Source: Halalkalibacter hemicellulosilyticusJCM 9152
Lineage (GTDB): Bacteria; Bacillota; Bacilli; Bacillales; Bacillaceae_D
Direction: 5' to 3'
Assembly: GCF_000513115.1 (NCBI RefSeq)
Contig: NZ_BAUU01000004.1
Location: 121,301 to 185,300, forward strand
DNA: 64,000 nt
A program made the position numbers and the translations under genes. This document shows, one piece after another, positions 57,039 to 64,000 of the stretch. The notes under the pieces were generated by a model. It saw nothing but the letters and a program-made list of their open reading frames with translations, searched no databases and was not told the origin of the DNA. Within the stretch, counting starts at the first letter, position 1; each line of letters begins with the position of its first letter.

Positions 57039-58343
57039 ATGGAATTAGCAGTACAGGCGGCTCTGTTATTGTTTGGAGTATTTTTTTTGCTTTTATTATT
57101 AGGGGTACCTATATCAATTAGTATTGGAATATCTTCTTTAGCCTCTGTAATCCTTGTTATGCCAATAGATATTGTTTTATTTACAGCGGCACAAAGAATG
57201 CTAGGTGGTATAAATAGTTTTGCGTTGTTAGCTGTTATTTTTTTTATTATGTCAGGAAGTATTATGAACAATGGTGGAATAGCGTTACGGTTAGTAAATT
57301 TAGCAAAATTGATAGCCGGTAGGTTGCCTGGTTCATTAGCACATACGAATGTAGTTGGAAATATGCTATTTGGTTCTATATCGGGTTCAGCTGTAGCCTC
57401 TGCGGCTGCTATTGGAAGTGTTATGTCTCCATTACAAGCAAAAGAGGGCTATAATAAAGGATTTTCCGCAGCAGTAAATATCGCTTCTTCACCTGTAGGC
57501 TTACTCATTCCTCCTAGTGGTGTCTTAATCCTTTACTCGTTGACTAGTGGAGGGACGTCAATTTCAGCATTATTTATGGCGGGTTACTTACCAGGGATTT
57601 TAATGGGACTAGCGGTTATGATCGTTGCTTATTTTATTGCAAAAAAAAATAATTATACAGTCTCTGAAAAAGTAAGTATAAGAGACGCCATTAAAGTTAT
57701 ATTTCAAGCGATTCCCAGTTTAATGTTAATTGTCATTGTTATCGGAGGGATTGTTGCAGGAATTTTTACAGCAACAGAGGGTGCAGCAATTGCTGTCTTG
57801 TACTCATTAGTTCTTTCATTGATTTACGGTAATTTGACATGGTCACATGTTCCGAAAATATTAAAAGAAACTATTGTTATGACTGGTATTGTCTTATTTT
57901 TAGTAGGGGCTTCTTCTATTATGTCTTGGGCCATGGCTGTAACGGGTTTACCGAGTGCTATAAGTAATGCTCTACTAAGTATTTCAGATAATCCTATTAT
58001 TATTTTACTGATCATGATGTTTATGTTATTAGTTATTGGAACGTTTATGGATTTAACACCAGCTGTATTAATCTTTACCCCTATCTTTTTACCGATAGCC
58101 ATTCAGTTAGGAATAGATCCAGTTCATTTTGGAATTATGCTCGTATTCAATTTAGCAATTGGAGTGATCACACCACCTGTAGGGAGTTGTCTATTTATAG
58201 GGTGTAGTGTGGGGAATGTTCCTATTGAAGCTGTTATAAAGCCACTTAGTAAATTTTTTGTTGTTTTAGTTGTTACATTATTGTTTGTTGTATATATTCC
58301 TGAGATTAGTTTAGCTTTGCCACGGTGGCTTGGCTTGTTATAG
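57039..58343 (+). CDS. TRAP transporter large permease (DctM)
   Basis: Integral membrane protein of 434 residues with about 12 helices that uses the sodium or proton gradient. GSISGSAVASAAAIGSVMSP, LLIPPSGVLILYSLTSGGTS and ATEGAAIAVLYSLVLSLIY are DctM hallmarks. It forms the membrane complex with DctQ. ATG 57039 follows AAAAAGGAGGG. A GH31 glycosidase gene starts 53 bases downstream, suggesting that the transporter brings in a glycoside it cleaves. Confidence 0.93.
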   Translation: MELAVQAALLLFGVFFLLLLLGVPISISIGISSLASVILVMPIDIVLFTAAQRMLGGINSFALLAVIFFIMSGSIMNNGGIALRLVNLAKLIAGRLPGSLAHTNVVGNMLFGSISGSAVASAAAIGSVMSPLQAKEGYNKGFSAAVNIASSPVGLLIPPSGVLILYSLTSGGTSISALFMAGYLPGILMGLAVMIVAYFIAKKNNYTVSEKVSIRDAIKVIFQAIPSLMLIVIVIGGIVAGIFTATEGAAIAVLYSLVLSLIYGNLTWSHVPKILKETIVMTGIVLFLVGASSIMSWAMAVTGLPSAISNALLSISDNPIIILLIMMFMLLVIGTFMDLTPAVLIFTPIFLPIAIQLGIDPVHFGIMLVFNLAIGVITPPVGSCLFIGCSVGNVPIEAVIKPLSKFFVVLVVTLLFVVYIPEISLALPRWLGLL

Positions 58344-58396
58344 ACTGCAAAGAAATGAATTAGTTGAAAATAGTAGTCTTTAGAGGAGGATGTGGA

Positions 58397-60796
58397 GTGA
58401 ATTATTCAAAGAAACAATTTACTGTAAATAAAATAACTGAAGAAGGTTTGCATTTTATAAACCGTATTAAAGATATTGAAATAAGTATTTTAATATTAGA
58501 ACAGAATATCTTTCGAGTTCTATTAAAAAAAAATAACGAATTGAATATGAAAAATACATGGCTAGTAGCACCAGGTATGGAAGATATCCCATTTGAAGGG
58601 AGAGATCGTATGGATCTGTCTCCTTTTTCTTTACCTACATTTAAGTACGAAGAAAATGATAATGAAGTATCAATCTTTACAGACAAACTAAAAGTACTCG
58701 TTCAATTAGATGGCTTTATTCTAACATGGTTTGAGAACAGGAATAATCACTGGCATGAAATTGCAGGTGATAGAAAAACTCAATCGTATAACCATGATGG
58801 TTCTCTTGGTAATGGTATTTTTCATTATATGAAAAGAGATTTAGAGGATAAGTATTATGGTTTAGGAGAAAAAACAGGAAATCTTAATCGTCACGGAAGA
58901 AGATATCGCATGATGAATCTTGATCCAATGGGATATGACCCGATTCACACAGATCCATTATATAAACACATTCCTTTTTATTTTACGAGAACGAAAGAAA
59001 GAAGTTGGTATGGCATCTTTTATGATAATACGTCAACGTCGACATTTGATATGGGAAATGAATTAGATAACTATCATGGGTTTTATCGTTATTATCACTC
59101 GGAAGGTGGGGATTTAGATTATTATATGATCCAAGGATATCAAGCTTCTGAAGTTGTTGAGACATTCTCATGGTTAACCGGTCAAACTGCATTATTTCCG
59201 AAATGGAGCTTAGGTTATTCTGGTTCAACGATGACATATACAGATGCTGAAAATGCACAAGAGCAGTTGTATCAATTTTTAGAAGATTGTAAAAGATATG
59301 ATATTCCTTGTGACTCATTCCAGTTATCTTCTGGTTACACTTCTATTGAGAATAAACGTTATGTTTTTAATTGGAATAAGAGTAAATTTCCAAGTCCTAA
59401 ACAATTTACTGCTGATTTTCATGAAGCAGGGGTTAAGCTTTGTGCTAATATTAAGCCTGCTCTTCTACATGATCATCCAAAATATGAAGAGTTGAAGCAA
59501 GGTGAAATGTTTATTAAAGATTCAGAAGGTGAACGAGAAGAAGTTGTTCAATTTTGGGATGATGTAGGAGCATATTTGGATTTTACAAATTTTGATACGA
59601 TTAAATGGTGGAAAGAGAACATTAAAGAACAGCTATTAGAACTAGGAATTGATTCAACATGGAACGATAATAATGAATTTGAATTGTGGAATTCAGATGC
59701 AAAAGTAAATGGGTTTGGAACACCGGTTAATATTGGAGCGATCCGTCCCATTCAGCCATTGCTAATGATGAAAGCATCCTTTGAAGCGCAAAAAGACTTT
59801 GATTCATATACAAGACCATACCTTATTTCCCGTTCGGGTTGCCCTGGAATGCAAAGGTATGCTCAAACGTGGACTGGAGATAATAGAACAAGCTGGGACT
59901 CATTAAAGTTTAATATTAAAACTGGATTAGGTTTAAGTTTGTCAGGAATTTACAATATCGGTCATGATGTAGGTGGCTTTGCGGGAAGGAAACCAGAGCC
60001 GGAGTTGTTTATTCGTTGGATTCAAAATGGGATCTTTCATCCTCGTTTTACGATTCATTCTTGGAATGATGACAAAAGTGTAAATGTTCCATGGATGTAT
60101 CCAGAAATCATTAAACCAGTAAGTGAGTTAATGAAATTTAGAGTGAAAATGATCCCATATTTTTATCATTTGATGTATGAATCGCACACAAAGTATAAGC
60201 CGATCATTAAGCCTACATTTTATCAATTCCCTGAGGATGAAAAAACGTTTGAAGAGAATGATGATTTTATGGTTGGGGACTATTTATTGGTTGCTTCTGT
60301 TGTTGAAAAAGGTGCTCAACAAAGAGAGGTATATTTACCTCTTAATCAAAAGGGTTGGTATGATTTCCATACAGAAATGAAGTATGATGCAGGTCAAACG
60401 ATTGTACTTCCTGCACCGTACAATTCAACACCACTTATGGTTCAAGCTGGATCGATTGTTCCAATTAATGATCATGAGATTACATTTGAGAACAAAAATG
60501 AAGAGTCGAGAGGTTTTGTTTGTTACCCACATTTCGAAGTAGGTGAAACAAGTTTTTCTCTTTACGAAGACGATGGCCTTACAAATGAGTATAAAAATGG
60601 GGAAAAATCGTTTGTAAATGTAACAATGAAGTGTTCGAGCAAAGAGATTCATATAGAGGTCAAGAAAAAAGGGCAATTTGTTTTACCTTATGATACTGTT
60701 CGTGTGTACTTAACTAAAGGTGAGACAAGGAAAATAATTGTGAATGGAGATAGAATTGGAACCGATTCTGATCTGGTATTTGAAATTCAGTTATAA
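58397..60796 (+). CDS. GH31 glycoside hydrolase (alpha-glucosidase/alpha-xylosidase family)
   Basis: Cytoplasmic-looking enzyme of 799 residues without signal peptide. The catalytic nucleophile is Asp424 in STWNDNNEFEL and the acid/base is Asp495 in QTWTGDNRTSW, both at the usual GH31 spacing, with YYGLGEKTGNLNRHGRRY in the N-terminal beta domain and SGIYNIGHDVGGFAGRKPEP after it. GTG 58397 follows GAGGAGG; an upstream in-frame start has no ribosome site. GH31 includes alpha-glucosidases, alpha-xylosidases and sulfoquinovosidases; specificity cannot be read here. Because the transporter is a TRAP system, an acidic or oxidised glycoside is worth considering. Confidence 0.93.
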   Translation: MNYSKKQFTVNKITEEGLHFINRIKDIEISILILEQNIFRVLLKKNNELNMKNTWLVAPGMEDIPFEGRDRMDLSPFSLPTFKYEENDNEVSIFTDKLKVLVQLDGFILTWFENRNNHWHEIAGDRKTQSYNHDGSLGNGIFHYMKRDLEDKYYGLGEKTGNLNRHGRRYRMMNLDPMGYDPIHTDPLYKHIPFYFTRTKERSWYGIFYDNTSTSTFDMGNELDNYHGFYRYYHSEGGDLDYYMIQGYQASEVVETFSWLTGQTALFPKWSLGYSGSTMTYTDAENAQEQLYQFLEDCKRYDIPCDSFQLSSGYTSIENKRYVFNWNKSKFPSPKQFTADFHEAGVKLCANIKPALLHDHPKYEELKQGEMFIKDSEGEREEVVQFWDDVGAYLDFTNFDTIKWWKENIKEQLLELGIDSTWNDNNEFELWNSDAKVNGFGTPVNIGAIRPIQPLLMMKASFEAQKDFDSYTRPYLISRSGCPGMQRYAQTWTGDNRTSWDSLKFNIKTGLGLSLSGIYNIGHDVGGFAGRKPEPELFIRWIQNGIFHPRFTIHSWNDDKSVNVPWMYPEIIKPVSELMKFRVKMIPYFYHLMYESHTKYKPIIKPTFYQFPEDEKTFEENDDFMVGDYLLVASVVEKGAQQREVYLPLNQKGWYDFHTEMKYDAGQTIVLPAPYNSTPLMVQAGSIVPINDHEITFENKNEESRGFVCYPHFEVGETSFSLYEDDGLTNEYKNGEKSFVNVTMKCSSKEIHIEVKKKGQFVLPYDTVRVYLTKGETRKIIVNGDRIGTDSDLVFEIQL

Positions 60797-60917
60797 GAGA
60801 GTGAAAGTTTGATTTGGAGTTCGATGATGATTTTTTTGAAAATAAAAGTTCTATATATTAATTAACATAGGGCTGATTAGATCAAAAATGCCTCTTCAAT
60901 TAGATAGTAAAATACTT

Positions 60918-60970
60918 AAACGGCTTTAGCTATATGGGAAATAGAGCTAAAGCCGTTTATTCTTTGGCTT
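60918..60970 (+). terminator. terminator after the GH31 gene
   Basis: AAACGGCTTTAGCT (60918-60931) pairs perfectly with AGCTAAAGCCGTTT (60945-60958), then ATTCTTTGGCTTTTTC. Confidence 0.85.
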
Positions 60971-60994
60971 TTTCATACATTCAAAAAATGAGGA

Positions 60995-61098
60995 GTCACG
61001 TGCGAGGCCGCTGAAAAAGTGCGATTTTCACTTTTTCAGCGGCCATTACTCTTCTTTGAGTTACTAGAAAGGACTTTTTCAGTGCTCTCGTCACGTGC
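60995..61098. mobile_element. MITE-like hairpin element flanked by 9-base direct repeats
   Basis: GTCACGTGC occurs at 60995-61003 and again at 61090-61098. Between them, GAGGCCGCTGAAAAAGT at the left end and ACTTTTTCAGTGCTCTC at the right end form imperfect terminal inverted repeats, with a strong inner hairpin GGCCGCTGAAAAAGTG / CACTTTTTCAGCGGCC. Direct repeats outside inverted ends are what transposition leaves. It has no coding capacity and belongs with the CTGAAAAAGT hairpin family. Confidence 0.45.
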
Positions 61099-61187
61099 AC
61101 AGGTCACTTTTATAAACAATAACTATTTTATAAATCAATTTATTGAAATATAAACTATTATATTTTACACTAGTATTAGTTCGTTTT

Positions 61188-61199
61188 TCACGAACGTGA
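61188..61199. promoter_or_regulatory. palindrome upstream of the GH43 gene
   Basis: TCACG-AA-CGTGA, an exact 5-base inverted repeat about 130 bases before the GH43 start and near a TTGACA hexamer (61203). A possible operator; no regulator assigned. The remainder of the 60797-61325 gap holds the terminator and the MITE-like element. Confidence 0.3.
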
Positions 61200-61325
61200 T
61201 ATTTGACAATGGAAAGGAGGTAAGTAGCGTTATTTCTATTTAACTGTGCTTATGTAACGAATTGTATGGCACTTTCACCCCCTAAGATACGACAGAGAAT
61301 GTAGTAAATAAGGGAGGAAAAAACA

Positions 61326-64000
61326 ATGAAAAAGCATATGCAACAACTATGGCTATTTGGTATTTTGATCATACTATTAGTAGCACCATTCAATGTGAGC
61401 CGATTTGTAAGCGCTTCAAATACAACAGGTGGAAACCCTGTTATTACAGAAAGGTTTAGTGCTGATCCTGCCGCTCTCGTATATGATGGAAAAGTGTATT
61501 TGTACGTTGGACATGACCAGGCAAGTGAAAGTGAAGATTTTTATGTCATGCCTAAGTGGGATATTTATTCTTCAACAGACATGGAAAATTGGGTTCTAGA
61601 AGGTTCAGTTCCGCGAACTATTTTTGAGTGGGCAAGTGGTGACTCTGCTTGGGCAGCTCAAGCAATTGAAAGGGATGGTACTTTTTATTGGTATACAACA
61701 GTCTTTAATCCCGAGCCTGGTGAGAGAGGTTATTCTATTGGTGTTGCTGTGTCTGATGATTCTGTAGAAGGATGGGAAGATGCAATAGGTGAACCATTAA
61801 TTAGTAATAGTATGACGGACAATCCACCAGAAATGGGTGATGAGCCTTGGGATAATATAGATCCGACCGTGTTTATAGATGATGATGGACAGGCTTATTT
61901 GTATTGGGGAAATACACACCTTTATTATGTAAAATTAAAAGATAATATGATTGAGCTGGATGGAGAGATTCATCAGGTGCATATAGAAGACATGCACGGT
62001 TTCTTTACAGAAGGGCCGTGGTTACACAAGCATAACGATATATATTATTTGTCATTTGCCATGAATTGGCCAGAAGATATTGGCTATGCAATGAGTGATA
62101 GTCCAACAGGACCATGGACGTATGCTGGAAAGTTAATGGATGCTACAGAAGGAACAGGGACGAATCATCCTGCTATTCTTGAATATGAAAATGAATGGTT
62201 TTTCCTTTATCATACAGCTGCATTGCCAACGGGTGGTGATTATCGACGATCTGTATCGGTTGAAAGGATGCATTATTATCCAGATGGATCGATCAAGAAA
62301 ATGAGACCGACTGCTTCAGGAATTAATGGGAATCCAACTTTACTCCAAGTCAGTAATCGGGACGAATATGTTTTCTATTCTAACGGAGATATCAGGTTTG
62401 ATGAACGCCTACATAATCGTTATAACTATCAATGGTTCATTACTTCGGGTTTGGCAAATAACGGGGATGATTATGTCTCATTTCAAGCTGAACATCGACC
62501 TGGATACTATTTGAAAGTAGATGGAACGAATCTTGTATTAGAAAAAAATGATGGGACAGAAGCCTTTAAAGAGCAAGCAACATTCAAAGTTGTGTCAACT
62601 AATGAAGGTAAGAGATTTCATTCTTATAATCATGAGCAAAAGTATATATGGCAACAGGATGACGGCTCACTAGAGGTAGCTTCCGGTACTTCTGGATTAG
62701 AAAGTGAACGATCAAGCTTTCATTTGAAAGAGGCAAATGTGACTGGGATTACAACTCACATAGGCTCAAACGTACTTAAGGAAGGGACAAAAATGATGCT
62801 GACCGCTAGCGTTCTCCCAGAGAATTCCTTTATAAACGATGTTCGTTTCTTTTCGTCTAATCCTGATGTGGTGAATGTTTCTCAATCTTATATCGCACCA
62901 AATGGTGAGGTTCGTGTCCTAGTCAGTGCCGAATCGAGAGGAAGTGCAGATATTGTTGCTGTTACAGAAGATGGGCATCATTCCTCAGTTATTGAGCTAG
63001 AGGTTGAAAATTATAGCAAGCAAAATGTTGAAATGGAAGGAGTAGACATTTCGTTTGACTCTTCAACAAATGAGGTTCATGTTAATGGCGTGATATCAAG
63101 TGACAAGAGTCGTGTATTAACAGTTAAAGCGATAGATCCAGATGGAAATATAGAGTTCATTGAGGAAATACAAACAAGTGATGAAGGTGCATTTTCCTTT
63201 AACTATCATTCTACTGGTAGTTATAGTGGTGAATATGTTGTTCAAATCTATGAAAAAGATTTAGATCAGCCTTATCAAACAAGCTTTACGAAATCGCCTG
63301 AATTGACGGCTCATTATGATTTTTCTGGAAATCTTCAAGATCGAACGGGTCATCATGATTCTGGAATCGTAATTGGAGATCGATTAGATCGGGAAGGTGG
63401 AGAAGTCGATTATATGGACGGTATTATAGATCAAGCAGTATGGTTTGATGGAGAATCGGGTATTCGCTTACCAAATGGGCTCATTAATAGTCATACGTAC
63501 AGTGTGTCATTATGGCTTAATCCTGTTGAACTAACTCAATTTACTACAACCTTTTTTGGAGCAAGAGATATGAATAATTGGATAAGTGTCGTTCCAAGAG
63601 GTGGGAATGGTCAAACGTTAGTATGGTCTGGTAGTGAACGTTGGTACGATGCGAATACAAGGATGACTATTCAACCAAATGAGTGGAGCCATGTCGCATT
63701 TACTATTAGTCAAGGGCATGCTAATGTGTATATAAACGGTGATAAAGTGTATTCTGGAAGTAATTTCCCTCATATTTTCTCTCATTCAGATGCTATCTTC
63801 AGTTTGGGGGTAAACTATTGGGACTCTCCTTATCATGGTTTATTGGATGAGCTGAAAATCTATAATAAGAGGGCTTTATCAGAAGCAGAAATTATTGATT
63901 ATTATGAGGGGGTCATTCATTTGGGAGAAGGAGATGAAGGCCCGGGAGAAGGAGATGAAGGCCCGGGAGAAGGAGATGAAGGCCCGGGGAAGGAGATGAA
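61326..64000 (+). CDS. secreted multidomain GH43 glycosidase (3' partial)
   Basis: The frame from ATG 61326 (after AGGGAGG) stays open to the right edge, about 890 residues so far. In order: signal peptide (about 1-30), GH43 catalytic domain (about 38-330) with base Asp47 in RFSADPAAL, Asp179 in NIDPTVFIDDDG and acid Glu229 in FTEGPWLHKH, an AbfB-like sugar-binding domain (about 385-475, RPGYYLKVDG), Ig-like beta domains, a LamG-type module (about 660-860) and an acidic GEGDEGP repeat linker. Relatives are arabinofuranosidases and xylosidases that act on xylan or arabinan. A wall-anchoring or further binding domain may lie beyond the edge. The last linker repeat may contain a one-base loss. 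Confidence 0.93.
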   Translation, partial: MKKHMQQLWLFGILIILLVAPFNVSRFVSASNTTGGNPVITERFSADPAALVYDGKVYLYVGHDQASESEDFYVMPKWDIYSSTDMENWVLEGSVPRTIFEWASGDSAWAAQAIERDGTFYWYTTVFNPEPGERGYSIGVAVSDDSVEGWEDAIGEPLISNSMTDNPPEMGDEPWDNIDPTVFIDDDGQAYLYWGNTHLYYVKLKDNMIELDGEIHQVHIEDMHGFFTEGPWLHKHNDIYYLSFAMNWPEDIGYAMSDSPTGPWTYAGKLMDATEGTGTNHPAILEYENEWFFLYHTAALPTGGDYRRSVSVERMHYYPDGSIKKMRPTASGINGNPTLLQVSNRDEYVFYSNGDIRFDERLHNRYNYQWFITSGLANNGDDYVSFQAEHRPGYYLKVDGTNLVLEKNDGTEAFKEQATFKVVSTNEGKRFHSYNHEQKYIWQQDDGSLEVASGTSGLESERSSFHLKEANVTGITTHIGSNVLKEGTKMMLTASVLPENSFINDVRFFSSNPDVVNVSQSYIAPNGEVRVLVSAESRGSADIVAVTEDGHHSSVIELEVENYSKQNVEMEGVDISFDSSTNEVHVNGVISSDKSRVLTVKAIDPDGNIEFIEEIQTSDEGAFSFNYHSTGSYSGEYVVQIYEKDLDQPYQTSFTKSPELTAHYDFSGNLQDRTGHHDSGIVIGDRLDREGGEVDYMDGIIDQAVWFDGESGIRLPNGLINSHTYSVSLWLNPVELTQFTTTFFGARDMNNWISVVPRGGNGQTLVWSGSERWYDANTRMTIQPNEWSHVAFTISQGHANVYINGDKVYSGSNFPHIFSHSDAIFSLGVNYWDSPYHGLLDELKIYNKRALSEAEIIDYYEGVIHLGEGDEGPGEGDEGPGEGDEGPGKEM

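Overview
The window looks like chromosomal DNA from a low-GC Gram-positive bacterium of the family Bacillaceae. Most proteins match Bacillus subtilis families (AraE, YkkC/YkkD, PaiA, YhcR, class 3 fructose-1,6-bisphosphatase, the mannitol genes, TenA, GlpK), Shine-Dalgarno sites are strong, and TTG or GTG starts are common. Secreted proteins have very acidic linkers (PVDPTDPDPVD, GEGDEGP), which would suit an alkaliphile or halotolerant species; that ecological reading is inference.

Layout. 1-6.2 kb: a YesM/YesN-type two-component system, an AraE-type pentose/H+ symporter and an FGGY pentulose kinase preceded by two AraR-like boxes. 6.6-10.2 kb: glycerate kinase, a DUF4317 protein, and a guanidine-I riboswitch controlling the ykkC-ykkD exporter pair. 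10.2-19.6 kb: an accessory stretch of mostly single genes: marR-paiA, a TudS/DUF523 protein, a SAP-domain protein, four GNAT acetyltransferases, an antibiotic-type nucleotidyltransferase, a methyltransferase and small membrane proteins. 20.1-24.4 kb: an IclR regulator, a DapA-family aldolase and a YjhG/YagF dehydratase, which make a non-phosphorylative sugar-acid route. 24.8-26.2 kb: two enzymes of gamma-glutamyl chemistry. 26.5-30.5 kb: a YhcR-like cell-wall-anchored nucleotidase. 30.9-32.8 kb: fbp. 33.1-38.3 kb: mtlA-mtlR-mtlD. 38.9-42.9 kb: an AraC regulator, tenA behind a divergent TPP riboswitch, an esterase and an AI-2E family permease. 43-48.7 kb: a DUF4256 protein, a 45-residue membrane protein, a TetR-ABC exporter operon and an AraC/GyrI-like regulator. 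48.7-50.6 kb: a SASA-type carbohydrate esterase. 51.3-64 kb: glpK, two Gfo/Idh/MocA dehydrogenases, a TRAP transporter, a GH31 glycosidase and a secreted multidomain GH43 enzyme that runs off the right edge.

The common theme is plant-polysaccharide and sugar-acid use. Secreted GH43 and the SASA esterase would release substrates, AraE, TRAP and the mannitol PTS import them, and FGGY kinases, oxidoreductases, the dehydratase/aldolase pair and Fbp feed central metabolism.

Two window-wide patterns deserve attention. First, six genes (marR, yhcR-like, fbp, mtlD, an ABC ATPase, the SASA esterase) are each broken by exactly one base at or beside a short run, and each regains family length after a one-base correction. 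Sequencing or assembly indels are the simplest explanation. Second, intergenic regions carry three families of dispersed, structured repeats. No tRNA, rRNA, CRISPR array or complete insertion sequence was recognised.
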